Positions 21,197-30,079 of a stretch of 64,000 nucleotides of DNA are shown here, in pieces. Position numbers and translations under genes: made by a program. Under the pieces are notes generated by a model that was not told the DNA's origin, ran no database searches, and saw nothing but the letters and a program-made list of their open reading frames with translations. This DNA comes from an uncultured Thiohalocapsa sp. Lineage in GTDB: Bacteria; Pseudomonadota; Gammaproteobacteria; Chromatiales; Chromatiaceae. Position 1 is the first letter of the stretch. Each line of letters starts with the position of its first letter. The stretch lies in contig NZ_CAJXYK010000032.1 in the NCBI RefSeq assembly GCF_913063425.1, positions 1 to 64,000 on the forward strand. The letters run 5' to 3'.

Positions 21197-21739
21197 ATGC
21201 ACCGCCTCCCTGTCCGCCTGCTCATCACCGGCCTCGTCGGCCTGCTGCCCGCGCTCGGGCCGGCCCCCGCCGCGGCCGAGGGCATCGGCTTCGTCAACAT
21301 GGAGCGGGTGTTCGCGCAGAGTCCGCAGGGGCAGGCGGCCCAGGAGCGGCTCAATGCGGAGTTCGGCGAGGAGCAGCAGACCTTCGCCCGGCGCGAGCAG
21401 GAGATCCGCCAGATGCAGGCCCGCCTGGAGCGCGACAAGCCGCTCATGAGCAAGGCGCAGCTGGAAAAGAAGGAGAACGAGATCAAGGAGCTGATTGCGG
21501 CATTCGAAGCGGACTTCGCGAAGATCCAGGAGCAGGTGGCCGAGATCCAGCGCGAGGAGGGCCAGAAGCTGCTGGAGCCGGCGCAGGAGGCCATCGCGAC
21601 GGTCGCCAAGGCGCGGAACATCTCCGCCGTGTTCGAGATCGGCTCCTTCGATCCGAATCGCGCCGGCATGCTCTACTTCGAAGAGGGCGCCGAGGTGGAC
21701 CTCACACAGGCGGTCATCGACGCCCTCAACGCTGACTGA
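21197..21739 (+). CDS. skp: OmpH/Skp family periplasmic chaperone
   Basis: A 180-residue protein with a signal peptide (LLITGLVGLLPALGPAPAAA) and the family start GIGFVNMERVFAQSPQGQAA. Residues 50-130 are predicted helical coiled-coil arms rich in Glu, Lys and Gln, as in the trimeric jellyfish-shaped Skp that holds unfolded outer-membrane proteins. It stands alone here rather than in the bamA-skp-lpxD cluster, so it may be an extra paralogue. RBS AAGGAGA lies 10 bp upstream of ATG. Confidence 0.8.
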   Translation: MHRLPVRLLITGLVGLLPALGPAPAAAEGIGFVNMERVFAQSPQGQAAQERLNAEFGEEQQTFARREQEIRQMQARLERDKPLMSKAQLEKKENEIKELIAAFEADFAKIQEQVAEIQREEGQKLLEPAQEAIATVAKARNISAVFEIGSFDPNRAGMLYFEEGAEVDLTQAVIDALNAD

Positions 21740-22192
21740 ACGCTGACTGACCGCGGACCCGGTCGCCCCCGCCTACCCCGGCGCCGGCAACGCACCCCGG
21801 CGCCACCCCCGGTCGTCTCATCGCACCTGTGTGCATGCACGCCTGCATACAGGTGTCGCCACGTCGCCCAACCGCGCCGCCGGCCCCGACACGGGGCCGC
21901 CGCCGGAACCCCTGCTGTCGCCCCACCACTGCCGTTTGTGGTGCAGAACGGACACTTCCATAACCCAGGTCATCCCGGCGCATCGCTGCGTGGTTCTGGT
22001 GACATGAACGCTGGTTTACAATCGAGGGGCAGCCTGGCTGAACACGGCGCATCGGGCGCCGGTGCGAGGTCTGCGGTACCAAACCCATGCACGCGCCGAC
22101 CCGGCAACGGCGCGTGCGCAACGGACCCGAACCTGCTCCCGGGGCAACCACAGCGCCGTTCGCGGCGCGCTGCTGCGGAGGACGATGACCCG
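21740..22192. other. Intergenic region with imperfect hairpin
   Basis: About 450 bp with no supported gene. It includes an imperfect inverted repeat at 21824-21856 (CACCTGTGTGCATGCA facing CTGCATACAGGTG), which may be the transcript end of the OmpH gene or an operator. The segment 21940-22020 is less GC-rich and is a plausible promoter area for the YdcH gene. Confidence 0.4.
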
Positions 22193-22429
22193 ATGCTCGG
22201 CGAGAAACATGACTTGGTCCACGAGTTCCCGGAGCTCGAAGGCAAAATCGAATCCATGCGCGAATCCGACACGGCATTTGCGGCCCTGATGAACCAGTAC
22301 GACGACCTCGATGCCCGCGTCCGCAAGATCGAGGAGCTCGGCACCCCGGTGGCCGACGAGACCATCGAAGACCTGAAGAAGGAACGCCTGCTGCTCAAGG
22401 ACAAGCTCTACGCCCTGCTGCGACCCTGA
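22193..22429 (+). CDS. YdcH/DUF465 family small protein
   Basis: A 78-residue helical protein. The signature is MLGEKHDLVHEFPE, then YDDLDARVRKIEELGTPV and LKKERLLLKDKLYALL, which defines DUF465. The family is widespread in proteobacteria and forms short coiled coils; its function is not settled. The ATG at 22193 follows a GGAGG site by about 11 bases. The frame opens further upstream but those residues are unlike the family. Confidence 0.88.
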   Translation: MLGEKHDLVHEFPELEGKIESMRESDTAFAALMNQYDDLDARVRKIEELGTPVADETIEDLKKERLLLKDKLYALLRP

Positions 22430-22816
22430 GCCCGCCCCTACTGAGCGCGATCAGCTGCGGGCAATCAGCTGCGCGCGATCAGCCGGACAGCCTCTGGAAC
22501 GCGGGCTGAGGCAGGACCACGCGCAGAGCGGCAGCCAGGACAGACCGCCATCCGGACGCGGCTGCTGTTCCAAGGTTGTATGCGCAGGCTCCATTACGGG
22601 TCCCGCCGTTGACGCGACCCCGCCGGCGCTGCCGAAAAACGCAGCGCTCGCGGGAGCCAACCCCGGATGCAGGTGGCCCGGGCCGACCCGCGCAGCCCGC
22701 TGACTGCCCGGCAGGCCTTGTGTCTGCTTGATCCGAGCCGCACGGCGTCCATCTGACAGCGCAACTCTTCCCGGGGCGCGGCTGTCCCGGCCTCGCCGCC
22801 GAACGAATTCGCCCCG
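22430..22816. other. Intergenic region with short direct repeats
   Basis: About 387 bp without a credible gene. Near 22447-22485 a GATCAGCTGCG-like motif occurs three times in tandem with small changes. The rest is unremarkable GC-rich sequence preceding the ABC exporter gene. Confidence 0.35.
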
Positions 22817-24634
22817 ATGCCCCCACCCGGCACCGCCGCCCACACAGGCTCCGACACCGCCGAGCGCGCGCGCTCCCGCCACCTGGGCCCCCTGTTCCGG
22901 CTGCTCGGCTTCACCTGGCCCTACCGCCGGCGGCTGGCGCTCGCGCTGGCCGCACTGGTGCTGGCGGCGCTGTCGCTGTTGGCCTTCGGTCAGGTGATCC
23001 GCGCCGTCGTCGACCGCGGACTCGCCACCGGCTCGCCGCAGGCGCTGAACCTGGCGCTGGCGCTGTTCCTGGGCGTGGTGCTGCTGTTCGCCGCGTCGGT
23101 CACCCTGCGCAGCTATCTGCTCAACTGGCTCGGCGAGCGGGTGGTGGCCGACATCCGCCGGGCCGTCTTCAACCGGGCGCTGGCGCTGGACGTGGGCTTC
23201 TACGAAACCACCCGCACCGGCGAGCTCATTGCCCGCCTCACCAGCGACACGGCTCTGCTGCAGCTGGTTGTAGGCTCCACGCTGGCCATGGGGCTGCGCA
23301 GCGCCATCCTCGCCGCGGGCGGGCTGGTGATGCTGGCGGTCACCAGCCCAACGCTCACCGCCCTGGTGCTGCTGGGCGTGCCCTTCGTGATCCTGCCCAC
23401 CTGGCTCATCGGGTACCGGGTGCGTCGCCTCTCGCGTGAGAGTCAGGACCGCATCGGCGACATCGGGGCCTATGTGGATGAGACGCTGCACGCCATCCGC
23501 ACCGTCCAGGCGAGCTGCCACGAGCCCGTGGATGCCGCCCGCTACGGCGGGCGCGTGGAAGCGGCCTTCACCACCGCCATGCAGCGCTCCCGCGCCTCGG
23601 CCCTGCTCACCGGGGTGGCGAGCCTGCTCTCCTTCGGCGCCGTCGGCACCGTGCTCTGGCTCGGCGGGCATGCCGTGCTCGCGGGCGACATCAGCGGCGG
23701 CGAGCTGTCGGCCTTTCTGTTCTATGCCGTGCTGATGGCGGGCTCCCTCGGCTCGCTGAGCGAGATCCTGGGGCAGCTGCTGCGCGGGGCGGGCGCGGCG
23801 GAGCGGCTGATGGAGCTGCTCATCACTGAGCCCGCCATTCAGCCACCGGCGCAACCGAGCGCCCTGCCCGTGCGCATCCGGGGGCATATCCGCGCCGAGG
23901 GCGTGACCTTCCGCTATCCGGCCAGGCCCGAGACGCCGGCGCTCGCAGCGCTGAACCTGGACATCGCCCCCGGCGAGCGGGTGGCTCTGGTGGGACCGTC
24001 CGGTGCCGGCAAGTCCACGCTGTTCCATCTGCTGCTGCGCTTCTACGACCCGCAACAGGGCCGGCTCACCTTCGACGGCGTGGACCTGCGGGCGCTGGAC
24101 CCGGCGGAGCTGCGCCGGCACATCGCCGTGGTGCCCCAGGACCCGGTGATCTTCGGCGCCTCGGCGGCGGAGAACATCCGCTACGGCACCGCGGAAGCCA
24201 GCGATGCGCAGGTGCGCGCGGCGGCGGTCGCTGCCCATGCGGACAGCTTCATCGAGCGGCTGCCGCAGGGCTACGACACCTTCGTCGGCGAGCGCGGCGT
24301 GCGCCTGTCCGGCGGCGAGCGCCAGCGCATCGCCATCGCCCGCGCCATCCTGCGCGACCCGGCGCTGCTGCTGCTGGACGAGGCCACCAGCGCGCTCGAC
24401 GCCGAGAGCGAGCGCCTGGTGCAGGATGCCCTCTCTCACCTGATGATCGGGCGCACCAGCATCGTCATCGCCCATCGCCTTGCGACCGTGCGCGAGGCCG
24501 ATCGCATTCTGGTGCTGGACCAGGGCCGCGTCGTCGCCCAGGGCCGCCACGCGCAGCTCCTCGCCCAGGGTGGACTCTATGCCCGCCTGGCGGCGCTGCA
24601 GTTCCAGGATCTGCCGGCGGCGGCCGTGGGCTGA
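22817..24634 (+). CDS. MsbA-like ABC exporter (fused TMD-NBD)
   Basis: A 605-residue half-transporter that would act as a homodimer. Residues about 40-330 carry six transmembrane helices (ABC type-1 exporter fold), and residues 350-595 the ATPase with Walker [10 protein letters not shown], signature LSGGERQRIAIARAIL, Walker B LLLLDEATSALD and the switch IAHRLAT. It is close to lipid A and multidrug exporters of the MsbA type. No companion genes reveal the substrate, which could be a lipid or a drug-like compound. Confidence 0.87.
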   Translation: MPPPGTAAHTGSDTAERARSRHLGPLFRLLGFTWPYRRRLALALAALVLAALSLLAFGQVIRAVVDRGLATGSPQALNLALALFLGVVLLFAASVTLRSYLLNWLGERVVADIRRAVFNRALALDVGFYETTRTGELIARLTSDTALLQLVVGSTLAMGLRSAILAAGGLVMLAVTSPTLTALVLLGVPFVILPTWLIGYRVRRLSRESQDRIGDIGAYVDETLHAIRTVQASCHEPVDAARYGGRVEAAFTTAMQRSRASALLTGVASLLSFGAVGTVLWLGGHAVLAGDISGGELSAFLFYAVLMAGSLGSLSEILGQLLRGAGAAERLMELLITEPAIQPPAQPSALPVRIRGHIRAEGVTFRYPARPETPALAALNLDIAPGERVALVGPSGAGKSTLFHLLLRFYDPQQGRLTFDGVDLRALDPAELRRHIAVVPQDPVIFGASAAENIRYGTAEASDAQVRAAAVAAHADSFIERLPQGYDTFVGERGVRLSGGERQRIAIARAILRDPALLLLDEATSALDAESERLVQDALSHLMIGRTSIVIAHRLATVREADRILVLDQGRVVAQGRHAQLLAQGGLYARLAALQFQDLPAAAVG

Positions 24635-24998
24635 GCGCGACACCCGGCGGACCCCCACCGCGTTCACGCCATGTGAACGTCATCTGACATTCACGCTATC
24701 GTCACCGCACCGTTCCGGAAGCTTCATCTGGAGGTCGCCTGCGGCTGCAAGACTAGCCGGCGACGGCACTCGAGGCCCGGCCCGAATCCCACCGCAGCCC
24801 CATCAGCTGCGGCCGGCGACAGACAGCCGCGTCGCAGCCCCAGCCGGCGCATACGGCTGCGCGCGCGGCCCACGGGCTTGGATGCGGCACAAGCGAGCTT
24901 GTGCGCGCTCCGGCACACCGCTCGCCGCCGCCTCAGTCTGCGCGCCGCCGCCAGGGCCAAGCGCCAACCCGGCACAATCCTGAATGCAAGGTGACTCG
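24635..24998. promoter_or_regulatory. Nuclease gene upstream region with palindrome
   Basis: About 360 bp without a gene. At 24661-24679 there is a perfect inverted repeat (7-bp arms CGTTCAC/GTGAACG, 5-base spacer), a good candidate operator. Just after it, ACGTCAT-CTGA-CATTCAC loosely resembles two Pho-box halves, but the match is weak. A regulated promoter for the secreted nuclease is inferred. Confidence 0.4.
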
Positions 24999-27900
24999 AT
25001 GCATCTCGGTAATCCAATCCCCGCAGCACTGCTGTGTGCGGCCCTCATGGGCAGCGCCTCCGCCGCTTCGGCCGTGGACATCGCCGGTGAAGACTTCACG
25101 GGCCAGGACGGGAAGGGCGCGGTCGGACCTGACCCGACCATCGATCTGGCGGGCGTGCCCTGGAGCATCGACGTTTCCAGCGCCGACCTGACCGCTTCGA
25201 GCGACTGGCTCCAGGTCCAGGCAGAAGCCCTGGAGGGCAGAGACCTGGACGGCGCAGCGCTGTGGCTGTCGCCAGCCTACGACATCAGCGGTTACGTCAA
25301 CGTGGCGCTCGGCATCACGGTCTCGGAAGCAGGCGACCACGAAGCCGCCGACTACGTGGACGTCGAGTACCGGGTCGACGGCGGGGCCTGGGTCTTGATC
25401 GCCGACTGGAACGGCCTCGGCAGTGCCGACCACAGCTTCATCGGCGATGTGCCCGACGATGGCGATTGGGGCAGCGAGCGGGTCATCCAGAGCATCGGCA
25501 CCGGCTCCACGCTGGAGCTGCGGGTGACCATGCAGAACAATGCTGGAAGCGAGTATCTGCGCATCGACGACATCGTCATCAGCGGCGACCCGTCGGACGG
25601 CGCGGACACCACACCCCCGGCGATCCTCGCATCCGCGCCCGCCGACACCGCCACCGGCGTGCCGACGGACCTCGCCGCCATCGTCGTGGACTTCAACGAG
25701 CCGCTGGACACCACCGCGTCCACGGCCGGCAACGTCACCGTGCAATGCCCCGCGGGCACGGGCTCGCGGGTGGCCGCCGCCGGCTTCGACGACGCCGACA
25801 CCCTGACCGTCGGCCTGGACGGCAGCCTGCCCGAGGGCACCCTCTGCACCCTGACCGTCCCGGCAGGAGACATCAAGGACCTCGCCGGCAATGCGACGAC
25901 GACGGACCTCGGCATCGCCTTCGAGACCTACGCAGCGCCGACGCTGCCCTTCGCCGAGACCTTCGACGACTGCGGCCTCGCCGGCTGGACCATCTACAGC
26001 ATCGATGCGGACACCGCCAACACCTGGACCTGCGGCGGCGGCTATGTGGAGGCCAACGCCTTCGGCGCCGCCGCGGCGGGCAACGACTGGCTCATCACGC
26101 CGCCGCTGGACCTGAGCGGCGCCACCGACCCGGCGCTCAGCTTCAAAAGCTACACGGGCTTCACCGACGCCGACTATCCGCAGCTCGCGGTCTACTACGC
26201 CACCGACTACAGCGGCGGCGACCCCGCGGGCGCCACCTGGAACGCCCTCGGCGGCATCGACTACGCCCCCGAGAACGACTTCTCCTGGGCCGACTCCGGC
26301 AGCGTCGACCTGTCCGCTCTGGACGATGTCACCGTGCACATCGCCTTCGTCTACACCTCCTCCGGCACCGGCGCCGGCACCAGCACCCGCTGGCGCATCG
26401 ACGACGTGCAGGTGCAGGAGGCCACACCGCCGGTGGCGAGCAGCTGCGGCGCGGACGGCGCGACACCGATCCACGCGGTGCAGGGCGCCGGCAGCGTGAG
26501 CCCGCTGGAGGGCCAGACGGTGAGCATCGAGGGCGTCGTCGTGGGCGACTTCCAGGCCACCGACGGCACCGGGCTGCGCGGCTTCTTCGTGCAGGAAGAA
26601 GACGCCGACGCGGACACCGACCCGGCGACCTCCGAGGGCATCTACGTCTACGACAACGGCTTCGGCGTGGACGTGATGGTGGGCGACATCGTGCGGGTCA
26701 GCGGCACGGTGGTCGAGTTCCCGTCCGAGGACAAGCCGGACGCACTCACCGAGATCGGCTCCGTCACCGACGTTCAGATCTGCACCGACCTCACCGGCAC
26801 CGCCACCGCAGCGCGCCTGGAGCTGCCGCTGCCCAACGATCAGGCCACCGACCTGGAGCCGCTGGAGGGCATGGCCGTGGACATCGTCGAGGCCGCCGAT
26901 GCCGACGCGGCAGACGATGCGCTGACGCTGGTGGAGTACTTCAACCTCGACCGCTTCGGCCAGATCCGCGTCGCCGCCGGCGGTCGCCCGCTGCAGTACA
27001 CGCTGGACAACGCGCCGGACATTGCCGGCTACACGGCGCATCTGCTTGAAATGGAGCAGCGCACCCTGCTCATCGACGACGGCCGCAGCGGGCAGAACCT
27101 GGACCCCATCTTCTTCGGCCGCGGCGGCATGCCGCTTGACGTCACCCTGGACCCGCCGAACCTGCTGCGCGGCGGCGACACCGTGGACGTGATCCACGGC
27201 GTCATGCACTTCGACTTCGGCGACTACCGCGTCCAGCCGGTGAGCTCCCCCAACTTCGTCGCCGCCAACCCGCGGCCCACCGCGCCGCCGGCGGTGGCAG
27301 GCGCGCTCAGGGTGGCGAGCTTCAATGTGCTGAACTACTTCCAGCAGCTCGACGACGGCACCGCCAAGTGCGGCCCGCCCGAGAACCTTCAGGAATGCCG
27401 CGGCGCCGACGAAGGCCCCGTGGACAGCCTCGGCCGCAACGAGCGCGATCGCCAGGAGGCCAAGCTCATCCCGGCCCTGCTCGCGCTCGATGCGCACATC
27501 TACGGCCTCATGGAGCTGGAGAACGACTTCGGCAGCGGCACCACCACGTCGGCGGAGCGCCTGGCGCAGCTGATGGACGCCGCCAACGGCACCACTGCCC
27601 CGCAGACGAGCTGCACCGACTACGAGGCCATCGCCCCGGAGACCTATGTGGGCACCGATGTCATCGCCGTGGGCTTCGTCTACTGCGCCGCCGGCGTGGA
27701 GCCCGCGCCGGGCACGACGGTGGAGGTCCTGGATGACAGCGACCTGCCCGCGCTCGGCCTCGGCGGCCTGGCGCCGCTGTTCGACGGCAACTCCACCAAC
27801 CGCGCGTCCCTGGCGGCGAGCTTCCGGGAGCTGGCCAGCGGCGCGGTGCTGACCGTCGCCGTCAACCACTTCAAGTCCAAGGGCGGCCCCCGCGACCCGG

Positions 27901-28553
27901 CGGTGCTCGACTGCGACGCCACCCCGGAGGACCCGGACTGCGATCAGGGCGACGGCGCCGGCTTCTGGAACCAGCGCCGCACCGACGCGGCCACCGCGCT
28001 CGCCAGCTGGCTCGCGACGGACCCGACGGGCGCCGGCGACGCGGACTACCTGATCCTCGGCGACCTCAATGCCTACGCCGCGGAGGACCCCATCGCGACC
28101 CTGGAAGCCGCCGGCTGGGAGAATCTGATCGCCACCCGCGGCGATGCCGCGTCCTACTCCTTCCTGTTCGACGCCCAGCTCGGCTATCTGGACTATGTCA
28201 TGGCCAATGCACCGCTGGCCGCTCAGGTGGCCGGCATCGCAGAGTGGCACATCAATGCCGACGAGCCCGATGCGCTGGACTACGACATCAGCTTCAACCC
28301 GGAGCAGTGGCTCGCGGAGGACGAATTCCGCACCTCGGACCACGACCCCGTCATCGTCGGCCTCAACCTCACCCCGCCGGCGAGCCCCGGTGACCTCAAT
28401 GGCGACGGTCAGGTCGACGGCGCCGACTTCAGCCTGTTCCGGCAGGCCCTCGGCAGCCGAGCGGGCGATCCGCGCTGGAACCCGGCGGCCGACTACGACA
28501 ACGACGGCGTGGTCAGCTACCGCGACTACGTCATCTGGTACGGCTATCTGTAA
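24999..28553 (+). CDS. Secreted ExeM/NucH-type nuclease with dockerin
   Basis: A 1184-residue exported protein. After a signal peptide (PAALLCAALMGSASAASA) come an N-terminal beta domain, an SbsA-type Ig-like domain (TTPPAILASAPADTATGVPT), a choice-of-anchor/MAM-like domain (ETFDDCGLAGWTIYS, NDWLITPPLDLSG), an OB-fold of the ExeM type (GQTVSIEGVVVGDFQ), an endonuclease/exonuclease/phosphatase domain (RVASFNVLNYF, LMELENDF, LILGDLNAYA, SDHDPVIVGL) and a C-terminal type I dockerin with two Ca-binding loops (DLNGDGQVDGADF, DYDNDGVVSYRDY). The ATG at 24999 follows AAGGTGA and is preferred over the ATG at 24984. It probably degrades extracellular DNA. The dockerin suggests docking to a cohesin partner, and the next gene encodes a cohesin-like domain. 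Confidence 0.88.
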   Translation: MHLGNPIPAALLCAALMGSASAASAVDIAGEDFTGQDGKGAVGPDPTIDLAGVPWSIDVSSADLTASSDWLQVQAEALEGRDLDGAALWLSPAYDISGYVNVALGITVSEAGDHEAADYVDVEYRVDGGAWVLIADWNGLGSADHSFIGDVPDDGDWGSERVIQSIGTGSTLELRVTMQNNAGSEYLRIDDIVISGDPSDGADTTPPAILASAPADTATGVPTDLAAIVVDFNEPLDTTASTAGNVTVQCPAGTGSRVAAAGFDDADTLTVGLDGSLPEGTLCTLTVPAGDIKDLAGNATTTDLGIAFETYAAPTLPFAETFDDCGLAGWTIYSIDADTANTWTCGGGYVEANAFGAAAAGNDWLITPPLDLSGATDPALSFKSYTGFTDADYPQLAVYYATDYSGGDPAGATWNALGGIDYAPENDFSWADSGSVDLSALDDVTVHIAFVYTSSGTGAGTSTRWRIDDVQVQEATPPVASSCGADGATPIHAVQGAGSVSPLEGQTVSIEGVVVGDFQATDGTGLRGFFVQEEDADADTDPATSEGIYVYDNGFGVDVMVGDIVRVSGTVVEFPSEDKPDALTEIGSVTDVQICTDLTGTATAARLELPLPNDQATDLEPLEGMAVDIVEAADADAADDALTLVEYFNLDRFGQIRVAAGGRPLQYTLDNAPDIAGYTAHLLEMEQRTLLIDDGRSGQNLDPIFFGRGGMPLDVTLDPPNLLRGGDTVDVIHGVMHFDFGDYRVQPVSSPNFVAANPRPTAPPAVAGALRVASFNVLNYFQQLDDGTAKCGPPENLQECRGADEGPVDSLGRNERDRQEAKLIPALLALDAHIYGLMELENDFGSGTTTSAERLAQLMDAANGTTAPQTSCTDYEAIAPETYVGTDVIAVGFVYCAAGVEPAPGTTVEVLDDSDLPALGLGGLAPLFDGNSTNRASLAASFRELASGAVLTVAVNHFKSKGGPRDPAVLDCDATPEDPDCDQGDGAGFWNQRRTDAATALASWLATDPTGAGDADYLILGDLNAYAAEDPIATLEAAGWENLIATRGDAASYSFLFDAQLGYLDYVMANAPLAAQVAGIAEWHINADEPDALDYDISFNPEQWLAEDEFRTSDHDPVIVGLNLTPPASPGDLNGDGQVDGADFSLFRQALGSRAGDPRWNPAADYDNDGVVSYRDYVIWYGYL

Positions 28554-28621
28554 CCGGCCGGCGGCTGGCGCCCTGCCGACGCGTCAGCCGCTGAGCACAA
28601 CGCAACCAAGGTTCAAACGCC

Positions 28622-29182
28622 ATGCGCATCTCCCCTCTGAGCGCCATGCTCGTCATGGTCGCTGCATTCGTGGCGCAGCCCGCCGGCGCCTTTCAGATCT
28701 CACTGGCGCCGCCGCTGAGGCCGATCACGGTGGGTGACAGCTTCAAGGTGCTGGTGAGCGCGGAGGATCTCTTCGCCGGGCGTGCCGGGGATTCGCTCCT
28801 CGCCTACGCCTTTGATGTCGAGACCGCCGGCGCGGCGTCCTTCGACGCTGCAACCGTTGCAACCGCCCAGGGCTTCGCCGACGACTCCGGCCTGACCGGC
28901 CTTGACGTCTCCGCCTCGGCCTTTCCCGGGTTCGCCGATCCCGGCGGCACCACGGACCTGCTGCTCTCGGAGCTGACGCTGACGGCGCTCACCGTCGGTC
29001 CCTTCGCTCTGACCGTGAGCGCTGATGCGGCCGATCCCTTCCAGGGCCTGTTCTTCCTCGTGGACGGCCAGGCCGGCTTCAGCGAGACCGTGCCGATTCC
29101 GGTTCAGGCCGCCCCCAGCCCCGGGACTGTGCTGCTGCTCGGGGTGGGGCTTGCGGCACTGGTGCGCCGACGCCCTGGCTGA
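28622..29182 (+). CDS. Secreted cohesin-like protein with PEP-CTERM-like tail
   Basis: A 186-residue exported protein. Residues 1-24 form a signal peptide (MLVMVAAFVAQPAGA). The body begins PITVGDSFKVLVSAEDL and ends with LTLTALTVGPFALTVSAD, the beta-strand layout of cohesin and related surface domains. The C-terminus APSPGTVLLLGVGLAALVRRRPG has the hydrophobic helix plus Arg cluster of PEP-CTERM sorting signals, but the usual Pro-Glu-Pro is changed to Pro-Ser-Pro. It begins 68 bp after the dockerin nuclease gene, which suggests joint expression. Cohesin assignment is by pattern and is moderate. Confidence 0.65.
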   Translation: MRISPLSAMLVMVAAFVAQPAGAFQISLAPPLRPITVGDSFKVLVSAEDLFAGRAGDSLLAYAFDVETAGAASFDAATVATAQGFADDSGLTGLDVSASAFPGFADPGGTTDLLLSELTLTALTVGPFALTVSADAADPFQGLFFLVDGQAGFSETVPIPVQAAPSPGTVLLLGVGLAALVRRRPG

Positions 29183-29222
29183 TTCGGCTGCACCGGCGCC
29201 ATCGGCGGCGCCTCTGCCGTCC

Positions 29223-29264
29223 GTGCATCTGATGCACATCGACATACATCCAGTGTGTGTCGAT
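29223..29264. promoter_or_regulatory. Two adjacent inverted repeats upstream of pspA-like gene
   Basis: 29223-29237 is a perfect 7-1-7 palindrome (GTGCATC-T-GATGCAC). It is followed at once by ATCGACA (29238-29244) facing TGTCGAT (29258-29264). No T-run follows, so paired operator sites for the downstream gene are more likely than a terminator. No sigma54 -24/-12 box, as known for enterobacterial pspA, is visible. Confidence 0.4.
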
Positions 29265-29398
29265 TTGGGCGACATGCAGTGGCTGCACCCGCGGCTGTCC
29301 GCCAAGTTTCTATCTTTGAAGCGCTTCTCGAAAAGGCCCACATCGGCATGACGCTTGATAGACATGCGTTGCCTTTCCCCGAAACAGAGGAGCAACGC

Positions 29399-30079
29399 AT
29401 GTCCATCTTCAAGCGCCTTTCTGCCACGCTGTCCGCCCAGGTGGACCAGCTGGTGGGTGAGATCGAGAACCACGACGCCGTCATCGAGGCCGGCATCCAC
29501 GATGCCCGCCGGGCCTATGCCACCGCCAAGGTCCGCCTGGCGCGGCTGCAAGCCGACGGCCAGCGGCTGCGCGAGCGCCGCGACGGCCTGCGCGCGGAGG
29601 CCGACACCTGGCGCCGCCGCGCCGCCGGCTGCGCGGAGGAGGCCCGCGGGCTCGAATGCCTGCGCCGGGCGAAGCGCGCCGACGCCGAGGCCGATGCGCT
29701 GACCCGCACCCTGGCCCAGCACGACACCACCACCGCACGCCTGAGCACCGACGTGGACGGCCTGCGCCGCCGCGTCCAAGCCCTGGAGCATCGCCGCAGG
29801 CTCATGCGCAGTCGCGCCGCCGGCGCCGACGCCGCCGCCCGGCTCGCGGACCTGGACGCATCCCCCGCGCTGGACCTGGACGACACCTTCGAGCGCTGGG
29901 AGATCCGCATCGCGGAGCAGGAAGTGCGTGCCGTCCCGGACGACCACATGGACGACGGCTTTGCCGCGGCCTTCGACGCGGATGAAGCAGACACCGCACT
30001 GCGCGCCGAGCTGGCCGCACTGAAGGGCGCCGCGGGCAACGCCGCCGGGCAGGGCCGGGAGGACGACCATGCGCGCTGA
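29399..30079 (+). CDS. PspA/IM30 family protein
   Basis: A 226-residue helical protein. The N-terminus MSIFKRLSATLSAQVDQLVGEIENHDAVI is the amphipathic helix of PspA/IM30 proteins, and residues 30-150 form a long Arg/Glu/Ala coiled coil. Such proteins coat and repair the inner membrane under stress. The ATG at 29399 follows GAGGAG by 6 bases; upstream codons are not conserved. Its 3' end overlaps the following membrane-protein gene by 11 bp, implying that the two work together. The acidic C-terminal 40 residues are unusual. Confidence 0.8.
   Translation: MSIFKRLSATLSAQVDQLVGEIENHDAVIEAGIHDARRAYATAKVRLARLQADGQRLRERRDGLRAEADTWRRRAAGCAEEARGLECLRRAKRADAEADALTRTLAQHDTTTARLSTDVDGLRRRVQALEHRRRLMRSRAAGADAAARLADLDASPALDLDDTFERWEIRIAEQEVRAVPDDHMDDGFAAAFDADEADTALRAELAALKGAAGNAAGQGREDDHAR

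Noticed and set aside
24676-24700. Possible Pho box upstream of the nuclease gene
   Set aside because: Each half matches only about 5 of 7 positions, which is not enough in a window of this size.
24933-28343. 1136-codon minus-strand frame
   Set aside because: It lies wholly opposite the secreted nuclease, whose motifs are unmistakable; its composition is typical of an antisense shadow.
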